A stretch of DNA of 64,000 nucleotides from the NCBI RefSeq assembly GCF_018130215.1, contig NZ_JAFCKQ010000004.1, positions 62,001 to 126,000 on the forward strand. The letters are read 5' to 3'. Positions 1-8,517 of the stretch are shown piece by piece; position 1 is the stretch's first letter, and the number at the start of each line of letters is the position of its first letter. This DNA is from Bradyrhizobium jicamae (GTDB lineage: Bacteria; Pseudomonadota; Alphaproteobacteria; Rhizobiales; Xanthobacteraceae). Below the pieces are notes generated by a model. That model saw only the letters and a program-made list of their open reading frames with translations. It did no database searches and was not told where the DNA came from. The position numbers and the translations under genes were made by a program.

Positions 1-172
1 TCAGCGCGAGCTCGAGCGCACCGTCCTTCAACCGTTCCCACAACGGGCCGATCAAGGTCAGGAAGCCCGTGGTATCGGCGACCTTCCAGCCGTCGGATTT
101 CAGTCTGTCCGCGGCCAGTTTGTCCGCAGGCTTGTTGTCCGCAGGCTTGGCCGTCATGTTTGCAGGGTCCAT
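1..172 (-). CDS. PaaI-type thioesterase, N-terminal part only
   Basis: The reading frame starts with an ATG at 172 and runs off the left edge of the window, so only about 57 residues are visible. After a hydrophilic Lys/Asp/Ala-rich leader comes GFLTLIGPLWERLKDG, which resembles the first helix of hotdog-fold PaaI/YdiI-like acyl-CoA thioesterases, where a short helix packs against the sheet before the active-site Asp/Glu. The catalytic part lies outside the window, so the family call rests on this short stretch. An internal Met at residue 6 could also be the start. It is divergent from the NUDIX gene, with 72 bases between them. Confidence 0.5.
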   Translation of the reverse strand, partial: MDPANMTAKPADNKPADKLAADRLKSDGWKVADTTGFLTLIGPLWERLKDGALELAL

Positions 173-244
173 TGCTTGATTGATCGCGGGAGGCATGTGG
201 TGGCAGTCATTTCATCAAACGCAGGACTGTTGTAGTCAAGATCG

Positions 245-874
245 ATGGCCCGCACATTTGACGATGCCACCCGGCGGAATATCGCAGAGCTCTGTGCCGC
301 GTTCACGCGCCAGCTGCCTGCCGATGCGGCTCCGGCGCTGAAGCGGGCGGCGGTCGCGATCGCGCTGACCGAGAGCGATGACGGCCACGGCACCGCCTTC
401 CTGCTCACCCGCCGCAGCGCCAGCCTGCGTGCCCATCGTGCGCAATGGGCGCTGCCGGGCGGACGCTGCGATGCCGGCGAGACCCCGGTTCAGGCCGCGC
501 TGCGCGAACTGCACGAGGAGCTTGGCCTCGCGCTCGCCGAGCATGCCTTGCTCGGCATGCTCGACGATTATCCGACGCGCTCCGGATATCTGATCACGCC
601 GGTCGTGGTGTGGGCGGGGAAACGCGCTGCGATCACGCCGAACCCGGACGAGGTCGCGTCCGTTCATCGCATCGGGCTCGATGCAGTCGAGGCCGACGGC
701 GCGTTCAGCTTCGTCTCGATCCCCGAGAGCACGCGGCGCGTGATCCGCTTCCGCCTCGCCGGCCAGCAGATCCATGCCCCGACCGCCGCGCTGATCTATC
801 AGTTCCGCGAGGTGCTCGCCGGGCGTAACACCCGCGTCGCCGATCTGGAGCAGCCGGTGTTCGCGTGGAAGTAG
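245..874 (+). CDS. NUDIX hydrolase, CoA-pyrophosphatase-like
   Basis: This 209-residue protein carries a complete NUDIX box at about residues 73-95: GRCDAGE followed by RELHEELGL fits G-x5-E-x7-REUxEExGU, with the Mg-binding REL-EE glutamates intact. NUDIX enzymes hydrolyse nucleoside diphosphates linked to another group. The size and the position of the box after an N-terminal helical segment resemble the CoA/NADH pyrophosphatase branch, but the substrate cannot be read from the motif alone. It stands alone, between the divergent thioesterase fragment and a secreted protein gene. It is predicted to be cytosolic, with no signal peptide. Confidence 0.85.
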   Translation: MARTFDDATRRNIAELCAAFTRQLPADAAPALKRAAVAIALTESDDGHGTAFLLTRRSASLRAHRAQWALPGGRCDAGETPVQAALRELHEELGLALAEHALLGMLDDYPTRSGYLITPVVVWAGKRAAITPNPDEVASVHRIGLDAVEADGAFSFVSIPESTRRVIRFRLAGQQIHAPTAALIYQFREVLAGRNTRVADLEQPVFAWK

Positions 875-959
875 CAGGAAACGCCGCTGCGGCATCGCGG
901 CGCGCACGGCCACTGGAAATCCGGGCTGACTTCGCGTCGCCGCTTGATACAACGGAATC

Positions 960-2156
960 ATGCGCTCGCAATTGATTCGCCTCTCGCATGGATTCGTCGC
1001 GCTCGCGTTGACCGCGGGAGCCCCGTCCGTATTGGCCGGCGAGGCCAACGGTCTGCCGCCGCAGACCGCCAACGCGATGGCGCAGGGGGCATCGCCGCTG
1101 GCGATCATGGACTATCGCCGCAAGCTGCAGGAATACCAGGAGGCGCGCGCCGCGTTCGAGCAGGAGGCAGGCGCCTATTGGAGCGCGATCGCCGACAAGC
1201 GGCGCACCCGCAACGCCAAGCGGCGCGACCGTGTGCAGATCACGCTCGACGATTACGTGCTGGAGCAGCCGCCGGTCTATCGGGGGCCGAAGCGGCCGGT
1301 GAATCCGGAGCCGGAAGAGGAGGAGGGCAAGCCGCGCCCGCGCAAGACGATCCCGGTGGTCGCAGATTTGATCCAGGCCGCAGCCGAGCAGTTCCAGTTC
1401 GCGCCGCAGCGGCCGGCCAGCGAGATGGAGTTCAAGCGCGCCTATGCCCGCTATGCGCGCACGGCCGGCCTGACGCCGGAGCAGGCGGTGCGGGTCTATT
1501 CGTTCGAGACCGGCGGCACCGGCAATTACGACGTGCAGTCGGGCATCGAGCATGGCGGCAAACGCGCCATTTCCACCGCGGTCGGCTACAACCAGCTGCT
1601 CACCACCAACAGCGTCGAGCTGATGGCCGAGCAGGGCCACGAATTCGTGCGGGAACTCGCCGAGCGGGTCGCGGCCACCAGTGGCCCGGCGCGCAAGGCG
1701 ATGGAGCACAAGCTCGCGGTGCTGAAGAAGATGGTCGCGTTCACGCGCAGCGTGCCGGACGACTGGTCGGCGCATGAGCGGCTTGCCGACACGGCGCAGG
1801 GCTGGGCTGTTCATGCCATGGTGCTCGACATCGACGTCGGCCCGATGCTGCAGACGCACAAGCTCCTGACCTCGGTGCTGTTCGCCCGCGCCAAGGGCTA
1901 CAACCGGCCGCTCACCGCCGCCGAGCTCGAGATGATGAACCTGACCGGCGACGGCACCGGGTTCGACATGGTGACCATGCCGCAGGCGATGCGCGAGCAG
2001 GTGCCGACCGCGAACTTCTTCCAGCGCTCCGGCTATGAGCGCAACCCGGTCGCGATCCGCCACAACACGGTGGCGAAGCTGCTCGCGGTCACCGACGAGC
2101 GGATGGATTTCAACAGCAACAAGCCCGGCGCGAAGGAACTCGCGTCGGCATTCTGA
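960..2156 (+). CDS. exported protein with a lytic-enzyme-like core
   Basis: The 398-residue product has a probable Sec signal peptide (residues 1-26, hydrophobic core VALALTAGAPSVLA). A charged, Arg/Pro/Glu-rich stretch follows up to about residue 130. The C-terminal two thirds contain FETGGTGNYD (Glu183), then AVGYNQLL about 30 residues later. Soluble lytic transglycosylases show the same spacing: a Glu followed by a small residue, then G-x-x-Q-L/I. I infer a distant transglycosylase or lysozyme-like fold in the periplasm; this is not a firm family assignment. The gene is monocistronic and convergent with the small gene that follows. Confidence 0.6.
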   Translation: MRSQLIRLSHGFVALALTAGAPSVLAGEANGLPPQTANAMAQGASPLAIMDYRRKLQEYQEARAAFEQEAGAYWSAIADKRRTRNAKRRDRVQITLDDYVLEQPPVYRGPKRPVNPEPEEEEGKPRPRKTIPVVADLIQAAAEQFQFAPQRPASEMEFKRAYARYARTAGLTPEQAVRVYSFETGGTGNYDVQSGIEHGGKRAISTAVGYNQLLTTNSVELMAEQGHEFVRELAERVAATSGPARKAMEHKLAVLKKMVAFTRSVPDDWSAHERLADTAQGWAVHAMVLDIDVGPMLQTHKLLTSVLFARAKGYNRPLTAAELEMMNLTGDGTGFDMVTMPQAMREQVPTANFFQRSGYERNPVAIRHNTVAKLLAVTDERMDFNSNKPGAKELASAF

Positions 2157-2189
2157 TCGTTCAGGGGAGGATTGCCGATCTGCTCGCGA

Positions 2190-2492
2190 TCAATTCGATC
2201 CGAACATGAATTTGCCGTTGCCCTCGAGATAGGGACCGGAGCGCATGTAGAGCTGGCCGTTCTCGCCGATAAAGAACAGCGTGCCCTTCGGCACTTTCTT
2301 GGCGCCCTTCAAAAGGGTGCCGGCATTGCTGGTGCCCATCTTGTAGGCGAATGTCTTGCCATCCTTGCCGTAGGCATAGCCCATGTCGGGCTTCAGCTCC
2401 CACGGCGTGGCCTCTTGCGCGAACGCCGACGTGGTCAACACGGTGAAGGCAGCCGCCAAAATCGTTCTGCTGAAAAAATTCGTCATGTTCAT
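2190..2492 (-). CDS. small exported protein, function unknown
   Basis: The gene encodes a 100-residue precursor. A signal peptide (residues 1-25, ending SAFA-QEA) is followed by a mature part of about 75 residues rich in Gly, Lys and aromatics, such as PWELKPDMGYAYGKDGKT and LFFIGENGQLYM. There are no cysteines and no membrane segment after the signal. I do not recognise a named domain. It is divergent from the exported protein gene at 2692, and about 200 bases between them must hold both promoters. Confidence 0.65.
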   Translation of the reverse strand: MNMTNFFSRTILAAAFTVLTTSAFAQEATPWELKPDMGYAYGKDGKTFAYKMGTSNAGTLLKGAKKVPKGTLFFIGENGQLYMRSGPYLEGNGKFMFGSN

Positions 2493-2691
2493 CCTCCCGA
2501 CCGAAAAAAACGGAATCGTCGCGCCGTCTTGAACAAATCACGAACGCAACTCGGCCGTCAATACGACGATCGGGGCAGACATCACTCACGCTTGTCCGCG
2601 ACATTGTGATTTTCCGGATCATCCATCGCGACTATGTTCGCGTTTCCGTCTACAAGCATTCATTGCCAGAAACACATTGGGGATGATTCGG

Positions 2692-3171
2692 ATGAGCCAC
2701 GTCATGAAGATCGGTCTCGGTGTTGCACTGTCGTTCATGATGCTGGCTTCGGTCGCGCATGCGGACGAGTTCAAGCTCTCCAACAACCAGCGGATTTCCT
2801 GCAGCCGCGGCCTGTCCGCCGGCAAGCTCAACACTGCGACCTGCAAGTCCTACGCTTATCTGTTCAACGCCAAGACTTCGGAATATTTCCGTTGCCAGGT
2901 GTCGCTGGCGCTGACGCGGGACAACAAGGAGGTCATCAACGTCCAGGCTGACGGCGGCTGCACCAAGAAGCCGCGCATTTTCGAAACCGACGGCAATTAT
3001 TCGTTCGATGCCACCGAGACCGAACCGCCGAACACCAATTCGTTCTTCGGCCCCGGCGGTTATGCGATCTGGGCGAGTGACAACAACAGCCAGAAGATCC
3101 GCGGCTGCATCACCATCTCGTCAGGCCTCGGCTCCGACATCTCCAAGTGCCTGGACATGACGTTTCAGTGA
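2692..3171 (+). CDS. exported Cys-containing protein, function unknown
   Basis: The product has about 159 residues, and its signal peptide ends at VAHA-DEF. The mature domain has six cysteines (ISCSRG, ATCKSY, FRCQVS, GGCTKK, RGCITI, SKCLDM), an even number that suggests disulfides in the periplasm. I chose the ATG at 2692 because a purine-rich GGGGA sits upstream of it. Starts at 2677 (TTG), 2683 and 2704 are also possible and do not change the mature protein. The family is not recognised. Confidence 0.65.
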   Translation: MSHVMKIGLGVALSFMMLASVAHADEFKLSNNQRISCSRGLSAGKLNTATCKSYAYLFNAKTSEYFRCQVSLALTRDNKEVINVQADGGCTKKPRIFETDGNYSFDATETEPPNTNSFFGPGGYAIWASDNNSQKIRGCITISSGLGSDISKCLDMTFQ

Positions 3172-3175
3172 CGGC

Positions 3176-3212
3176 GGCCCGGGGCGGGTGACGCGCAGGT
3201 CGCGCCCGGGCC
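3176..3212. terminator. GC-rich stem-loop between convergent genes
   Basis: GGCCCGGG (3176-3183) pairs with CCCGGGCC (3205-3212) across a 21-base loop that can itself fold. It lies directly after the stop of the exported protein gene and just before the stop of the oncoming EAL gene. No T-tract follows on either strand, so it may block transcription or protect RNA ends rather than act as a classic intrinsic terminator. Confidence 0.4.
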
Positions 3213-3226
3213 TGGCTCGACCGTCA

Positions 3227-4525
3227 TCAAGCCGACGGCTCCTTTTCGGCGGCAAGCTGCAGGCGTGATCGTGCGAACTTCCTCACGCCCATCGGCTTGC
3301 CGAACAGGTAGCCCTGGACCAGATCGAAATCCAGGTCGTGCGCGGCGAGATAATCGGTGCGTGTCTCGACGCCCTGGGCCACGACGCGGGCGCCGTTGTC
3401 GTGGGCCAGCTCGACGATCCGGCGACACACCGTCTGCCTCAGGCGATGATCGGCACAGCCCGAGACGAACTGACGGTCGACCTTCAGTTCGACGAAGGGA
3501 AAGGTCTGCAGTCCCAACAGGGATGGCCAGTTCGCGCCGACATTGTCGATCGAGATCGCGATGTTGTGCAGGCGTACGCGTCGCGCGACGTCGATCGCAA
3601 GGTCCAGATTGTCGACCACTTCGGAGCTGTCGATCTCGATCAGCAGACCGGCGAAGGCGGCATGCTCCGGCATCCGGCGACACAGCTCGCCGACCGCATC
3701 GGGATCTGCGAGAAAGGAGATCGGCAGGTTGATCGAGAGATCGACCGGCCCCTTCTGCTCCAGCAGGTAGCGCCAGTCCTCGATCGCCCGATCGATGACG
3801 AATTCGGACAGCGCCTGGAAATGCGGATCGTCGTCGCCGGGGATGAAATAGGCCGGCGGAACGATGCCCCACGCCGGATGTCGCATCCGGATCAGCGCCT
3901 CCGCGCCATGAGGGGCCAGTGTCCGCAGATGGATCTTCTGCTGATACCAGAGCTCGAGCCAGCCCGCCTTCAGTGCCTCGGGCACGTCGACCGCGGGGCT
4001 CGGCACCGGCTCAACCGGAAGGAGCGAGGCAACACTGGCGCGAAGGGTTCCGGCGCCGAACGGCGTCTGCAATGCAGGCAGCATCGCGATACCGTACTCA
4101 TCGCCAATCTGCCTGACCGCCTTGACGATGATGGAGTCCGGCTGGCCGATCACCAGCACCTTGCCGTCATAGTCCTTTCTCACCAAAGTCTCGAGAATTT
4201 TACTGACTTCGATGCCGTCCATGGAGACGCCGAGCACCAGAAGATCGGGTCGCTCGGCGTCCAATACGCCGTCGAGTTCGGTTGCCTGGCCGCATTCGCT
4301 GGTGATGAAGCCGAGATCCTCCAGCGCATCGGCAAGGAAGGTCCGAAGGTGCTTTTTGCTGTCCGCGATGCAGGCGCGCGGCGTCAGCTTGCGCTGCCCG
4401 AACCAGCCGGCTCGCGCGTGTCCGATATGACTGATGTGATTCATGCCCGCCTTGTCCGCAATAGCCCCGACGGATTCGTACATCGGTGCGGCAGCGGCAA
4501 TCATGGAAATTTCGGGACTATACAT
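3227..4525 (-). CDS. degenerate receiver-EAL domain protein
   Basis: The 432-residue protein has a receiver-like domain at about 48-165 and an EAL domain at about 185-425. The EAL fold is clear: AEALIRMRHP, SINLPISFL, ELKVDRQFV, VVAQGVET and DLVQGYLFGKPM. Several catalytic positions of active cyclic-di-GMP phosphodiesterases are changed: the metal-binding DDFG reads DNVG, and AEGVE reads AQGVE. The receiver-like part lacks the phosphorylatable Asp (LLVLGVSMDG, Gly where Asp is expected). I infer a non-enzymatic sensor or scaffold that may still bind cyclic-di-GMP or a partner protein. It is a single gene with no adjacent kinase. The Met at residue 28 is an alternative start. Confidence 0.8.
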   Translation of the reverse strand: MYSPEISMIAAAAPMYESVGAIADKAGMNHISHIGHARAGWFGQRKLTPRACIADSKKHLRTFLADALEDLGFITSECGQATELDGVLDAERPDLLVLGVSMDGIEVSKILETLVRKDYDGKVLVIGQPDSIIVKAVRQIGDEYGIAMLPALQTPFGAGTLRASVASLLPVEPVPSPAVDVPEALKAGWLELWYQQKIHLRTLAPHGAEALIRMRHPAWGIVPPAYFIPGDDDPHFQALSEFVIDRAIEDWRYLLEQKGPVDLSINLPISFLADPDAVGELCRRMPEHAAFAGLLIEIDSSEVVDNLDLAIDVARRVRLHNIAISIDNVGANWPSLLGLQTFPFVELKVDRQFVSGCADHRLRQTVCRRIVELAHDNGARVVAQGVETRTDYLAAHDLDFDLVQGYLFGKPMGVRKFARSRLQLAAEKEPSA

Positions 4526-5092
4526 GCATTGCTTCGCTAACCTTAAGGCCGCGAATTCGAATCAAATTGCGACGGAAAAGCCGCGGAACGTGACTGAGGC
4601 GCCTGCAACGAATGCGTCATCCGGCGTTCATGTGCGCGACTGGACGATTTGCGATCGATCCCGGGCCGCGTGCTCCGATGTGTCATCGGGAGACGGCGTT
4701 AATGTCTGTGTTGAGGCGCCGATGCAGGCGCGTTTCTGCACCATTGTCGCACAATTGTTGTGCCGCGTGATCGCGCGCTATCCCCTCGTCGCTGTCTGTC
4801 CGGGTCTCTGCAATGTCTCCGCTATCAATGCGCAACAGCCGAGCAGTCCGGCAACTGCGACGGCCGCCAGGAACAGGAACGCTGCGCCGTAACCGGGGTG
4901 GACGATGATAATCGGCTACCGACGTGCTCAGCGCGTCGCCGACGCAATCGAGCAGCTGCACATCACGATGAGTGTATGCAAAACGCGCAGCCCGCGTGGA
5001 GTGAACTCGCAATCCGGGAACAGCAGGCCGGTTTTCGCTGGCGCTCCATCGGTGCTCCGGTCATAACGACAACAAACAAGGGAGAACAATCG
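4526..5092. other. 567-base gene-poor interval
   Basis: No intact gene is supported here. The part next to the EAL gene (4526-4700) looks richer in A+T than its surroundings and probably holds that gene's promoter. The right-hand part contains an apparent transporter remnant (4778-4915, minus strand) and, at 5081-5086, the GGAGAA ribosome binding site of the following SDR gene. Open frames across the interval have no recognisable domain and no good start sites. Confidence 0.5.
4778..4915 (-). pseudogene. remnant of an MFS transporter C-terminus
   Basis: Read on the minus strand, this stretch encodes GYGAAFLFLAAVAVAGLLG followed by a short hydrophilic tail containing ETLQRPG and a TAG stop at 4780-4778. 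A Gly-Tyr start, one long membrane helix and an acidic ET-x tail are typical of the last helix of major facilitator family permeases. The same frame is closed by a TAG just upstream (4918-4916), so no full gene can exist. It looks like the decayed end of a deleted transporter gene. The assignment rests on about 45 residues. Confidence 0.4.
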
Positions 5093-5899
5093 ATGGATCG
5101 GCTCAAGGGCAAGGTTGCGATGGTGGTCGGCGCGGGTTCGATCGGGCCCGGCTGGGGCAATGGCAAGGCAACCGCGGTGACGTTCGCGCGCGAGGGCGCC
5201 AGCGTATTCTGCGTCGATCGTAACGGGACGGCGGCCGAAGAGACGGTGAAGATCATCACCGACGAAGGCGGCAAGGCGACAGCATTCACGGCCGATGTCG
5301 CCCGCGCCGCGGAGGTCGAGGCGATGGTCGGGGCGTGCCTTGCGGCCTACGGCCGCATCGATGTGCTCGATAACAATGTCGGTATCGCCGAGGTCGGCAG
5401 CGTCGTCGAAGTGGCGGAAGCGGAGTGGGACCGTGTCTTCGCAGTCAACCTCAAGAGCGCCTATCTTTCCATGAAGCACGTCATTCCCGTGATGATCAAG
5501 CAGGGCGGCGGCTCGATCATCAACATCTCCTCGATCGCCTCGATCCGCCATGTCGGCATCTCCTATGTCAGCTACAATGCGAGCAAGGCGGCGATGAACC
5601 AGATGACGCGCACCACGGCCGTCGAGTTCGCAGCAAGGCACGTGCGCGTCAACGCAATCCTGCCGGGGCTGATGAAGACGCCGATGGTCGCGCACTCGGC
5701 CGGGCTGGCGCAAAGCTACGCCAAGGGCGATGTGGAGGCGATGTGGCGCGCGCGCGATGCGCAGGTGCCGATGGGGCATATGGGCGATGCCTGGGATGTC
5801 GCAAATGCCGCGCTGTACCTCGCCTCCGACGAATCGAAATATGTCACCGGCATCGAGCTGGTGGTCGACGGCGGCATCACCTGCAAGTCGGGCGCCTGA
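5093..5899 (+). CDS. SDR family oxidoreductase
   Basis: This is a 268-residue classical short-chain dehydrogenase/reductase with an NAD(P)-binding VVGAGSIGPGWGNG near residue 10, an Asn-containing NNVG motif, the catalytic Ser in INISSIAS and YNASK as the Tyr-x3-Lys pair. The inserted GPGWGNG in the dinucleotide loop marks a subgroup often annotated as glucose 1-dehydrogenase-like or 3-oxoacyl-ACP reductase-like; the substrate is unknown. The start is fixed by GGAGAA seven bases upstream of ATG 5093; longer upstream frames lack support. The SDR gene is monocistronic and convergent with the antiporter. Confidence 0.85.
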   Translation: MDRLKGKVAMVVGAGSIGPGWGNGKATAVTFAREGASVFCVDRNGTAAEETVKIITDEGGKATAFTADVARAAEVEAMVGACLAAYGRIDVLDNNVGIAEVGSVVEVAEAEWDRVFAVNLKSAYLSMKHVIPVMIKQGGGSIINISSIASIRHVGISYVSYNASKAAMNQMTRTTAVEFAARHVRVNAILPGLMKTPMVAHSAGLAQSYAKGDVEAMWRARDAQVPMGHMGDAWDVANAALYLASDESKYVTGIELVVDGGITCKSGA

Positions 5900-5973
5900 C
5901 CCGCCGGAGGCGTTGTCGAGCGAGGCGCATACCGGTTCGCGTGAAGCAAACGCGCCAGGATCAAAGGCGCTGA

Positions 5974-7518
5974 TCATGCTTCGGCGCTGATCTCGGCGCG
6001 GTCGAGTTCACTCTCCACCAGGTGGAAGGCGTCGTCGCCGATCGCCTCGACGTGGCGCAGCTTCAGCAACGCAACGCGGGCAGCGGCGATGGCGCGGCGG
6101 CGCAGCGGATCGGCCGGAAGCTCGCTCGAGGCCACGCCGCCGTCGGGTTCGGCCTCGGCGCGCAGCAGCACCGCGCGGTATTCGAGCCGGAGGATCTCTG
6201 CCTCCTCGGAGGGATCGGCGTCGATTGCGTCGAGCGCTGCCCGAAAGGCGACGCTGCGGGCGTGCGCGGCCTCGCCCGCGACCGGATCGTCATCATCGAA
6301 CTTGAGTGCCAGGATCAGTGGCCGCAGCGTCAGACCCTGAATCACCAGCGAGCCCAGCACCACGGCAAAGGCCGTCAGCAGAATCAGGTCGCGATACGGA
6401 AAATACTCGGGCAGCGCAAAGGCGGCCGCAAGCGTAACGATCCCGCGCATCCCGCACCATGACACGATGACGTTGCGTCGCAACGACGGCACGGCGGTCA
6501 CCACGTAGTGGGGAAGCAGGCCGCGCGCCTTCAGGGCGCGCAGGAACGCGCCGTAGGACATCACCCAGGCAATGCGGACGAGGATCACGATGCCGAGGAT
6601 GGCCGCCGCAAAGCTGCAATATTTGAACCGCACGTCGGCGTCGAGTTCCGACCAGATCGGGCGCAACTGCATGCCGATCAGCATGAAAGCCAGAACGTTG
6701 AGCACGAAGACGACGGTTTCCCACACCGTATAGGACGACACGCGCAGCTGTGCCGATGTGCGGGCCGGCGCGGTGCGGGCGATCGTGATCGCATAGGCAA
6801 TGATGGTGAGGATGCCGGACAGGCCGACACGCTCGGCCACGATCCACACCATGAAAGTGCCGCCGAATTGCGTGATGATCGCGCTTGGCGCCTCGGTGAT
6901 TCGGCGCGTGATCATCATCCAGACCTGCGCGAACAAATAGCCGGCGGCGAGGCTTCCGACCAGCGCAACCGTCAGGGACGGCACGAACTCGCCGATCTTC
7001 ATGTGCTCGGCGGCGACGAGGCCGACAGCGACGCGATAGATCAGCAGCGAGCTGGCGTCGTTGAGCAGGCTTTCGCCCTCGAGAATCTTCTGGATCCGGT
7101 AGGGCAGCTTGACCTGGCGCAGGATCGCGGTAGCGGCGGCGGCGTCGGGCGGGGCGACGATGGCGCCGAGCGCGATCGCGACCGGCCAGGGCATATCCGG
7201 GCGGAGCCAGTGCGCGGTCACCGCGACGGCAACGGTCGTGATGCCGACCGCGGCCAGCACGAGCGTCGATACCGGCAACCAGTTGTTGCGCAGATCGCGC
7301 AGCGAGGTGTCGAAGGCGGCATCGAGCAGCACCGGAGCGACGAACAGGGCCAGCGCCAGCTTCGGTTCCAGCGCCCAGGACGGGCCCGAGGGCAGGAAGG
7401 CCAGCAGCATGCCGCCGATCGCGAGGAAGGTCGGGTAGGGCACCTTGATCCGCCGCGCCATTGCCGACAGCGCGACGGCGGCCAGCAAAAGGGCGATGAT
7501 CCACTCGAATGTCAGCAA
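5974..7518 (-). CDS. Na+/H+ antiporter, CPA1 family
   Basis: The 514-residue protein has about 12 hydrophobic segments followed by a charged cytoplasmic tail of roughly 120 residues. AIVAPPDAAAATAIL matches the conserved unwound helix of CPA1 exchangers, where the Asp-Asp/Pro-Asp pair carries the ion, and GESLLNDASSLLIY matches the next signature with its Asn-Asp. The enzyme exchanges monovalent cations for protons across the inner membrane. The reading frame stays open far upstream. I place the start at a TTG (7518) that begins MLTFEWIIALLL, just before the first membrane helix; no ATG is suitably placed. It is divergent from the TPR gene. Confidence 0.85.
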   Translation of the reverse strand: MLTFEWIIALLLAAVALSAMARRIKVPYPTFLAIGGMLLAFLPSGPSWALEPKLALALFVAPVLLDAAFDTSLRDLRNNWLPVSTLVLAAVGITTVAVAVTAHWLRPDMPWPVAIALGAIVAPPDAAAATAILRQVKLPYRIQKILEGESLLNDASSLLIYRVAVGLVAAEHMKIGEFVPSLTVALVGSLAAGYLFAQVWMMITRRITEAPSAIITQFGGTFMVWIVAERVGLSGILTIIAYAITIARTAPARTSAQLRVSSYTVWETVVFVLNVLAFMLIGMQLRPIWSELDADVRFKYCSFAAAILGIVILVRIAWVMSYGAFLRALKARGLLPHYVVTAVPSLRRNVIVSWCGMRGIVTLAAAFALPEYFPYRDLILLTAFAVVLGSLVIQGLTLRPLILALKFDDDDPVAGEAAHARSVAFRAALDAIDADPSEEAEILRLEYRAVLLRAEAEPDGGVASSELPADPLRRRAIAAARVALLKLRHVEAIGDDAFHLVESELDRAEISAEA

Positions 7519-7656
7519 GACGAAACCCCGATACAGCCGATTGTCGCCATTGACGTATAATCCAGCGTGTGGTTTTGCGGCAAATGCCGCGCCGTCGGGT
7601 GACGCGCTGCTTGATATGCTGAAGCGCAGGAGAAGGCCGCCCTGTCGGCGATTGTG

Positions 7657-8427
7657 ATGCGACAAAACCGTCGAAACCTCGCCGTGGCGCTGCTCGGGCT
7701 TTGCCTGTCCTGCGTGCTCGCAGCCGGCGCCGCGCGCGCGACGGGCAGCGAGCCGGGCAAGGATATCCAGGCCGATCCGGCGCCCTGCGTTGCCGCGGCT
7801 GCGGCTGGTGACGACGACAGGACCATCGAAGTCTGCGGTGAACTGGTCGCCAGCGAAAAGGCGTCGAGGCCCGATCGCGCCAAGGCGGTGACGGCACGCG
7901 CCGCGGCCTTCGAGCGCAGGCAGATGATCGATCGCGCGATCGCCGACTACGACACCGCCCTCAGGCTCGATCCGACTCTGGCCGACGCGCATAATGCACG
8001 TGGCGAGCTCTGGCGCAGGAAGGGTGATCGGCCGAAGGCGATCGCGGATTTCGGCGCGGCGCTCAAGCTCAATCCCGATCATGCCGCCGCCAGGGCCAAC
8101 TACAAGTCGCTGTCGCTGGAGCTGGAGCGCATGGGCGCCATGATGGCGGTCGCCGGCAAGCCCAGCTTCGATTGCCGCAAGGCGCGCCGCGCCGTGGAGA
8201 AGGCAATCTGCGCCAATCCCGAGCTCGCCGATCTCGATCGAGAGATCGGTGCATCGACCTTTCGCGCGGTGCGCGAGGCGCAGAACCCGCGTCAGGCGCG
8301 CGAATTGCAGCTCGATCAGGATCAGTTCATCGCCCGCCGCAATGCCGAGTTCGGCAAGGCCGGTTACGATCTGCAGAAAGCCATGCGCGAGCGGCTGCTG
8401 CGGATCAATGGAGCCGACGGATACTAG
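7657..8427 (+). CDS. exported TPR and LprI-like protein
   Basis: A signal peptide (ending GAARA-TGS) leads into two tetratricopeptide repeats at about residues 75-150 (AIADYDTALRLDPTLADAHNARGELW and a second copy ending ALKLNPDH). A C-terminal domain at about 165-240 reads SFDCRKARRAVEKAICANPEL, the cysteine pattern of the LprI N-terminal/DUF1311 family, which includes lysozyme inhibitors. It is probably a periplasmic protein that binds protein partners through the TPRs. A GTG at 7654 immediately precedes the ATG and could be used instead. It is divergent from the antiporter and followed by prpE. Confidence 0.75.
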   Translation: MRQNRRNLAVALLGLCLSCVLAAGAARATGSEPGKDIQADPAPCVAAAAAGDDDRTIEVCGELVASEKASRPDRAKAVTARAAAFERRQMIDRAIADYDTALRLDPTLADAHNARGELWRRKGDRPKAIADFGAALKLNPDHAAARANYKSLSLELERMGAMMAVAGKPSFDCRKARRAVEKAICANPELADLDREIGASTFRAVREAQNPRQARELQLDQDQFIARRNAEFGKAGYDLQKAMRERLLRINGADGY

Positions 8428-8517
8428 TGCTAACGTCGGTGTGATTTCGGCTTGAAACGCTCCCGCTTCCCGTGACAATGGCGGGCAAAGATGCGCGGAC
8501 GCGCAGGGAGAAACGCC

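Noticed and set aside
705..2063. Long open frame on the minus strand across the exported protein gene
   Set aside because: It is the GC-rich antisense shadow of the gene at 960: no domain, Arg/His/Gln-rich composition and no ribosome binding site.
4443..4892. 149-codon open frame on the plus strand after the EAL gene
   Set aside because: No domain and no ribosome binding site; it runs over the EAL promoter region and the transporter remnant.
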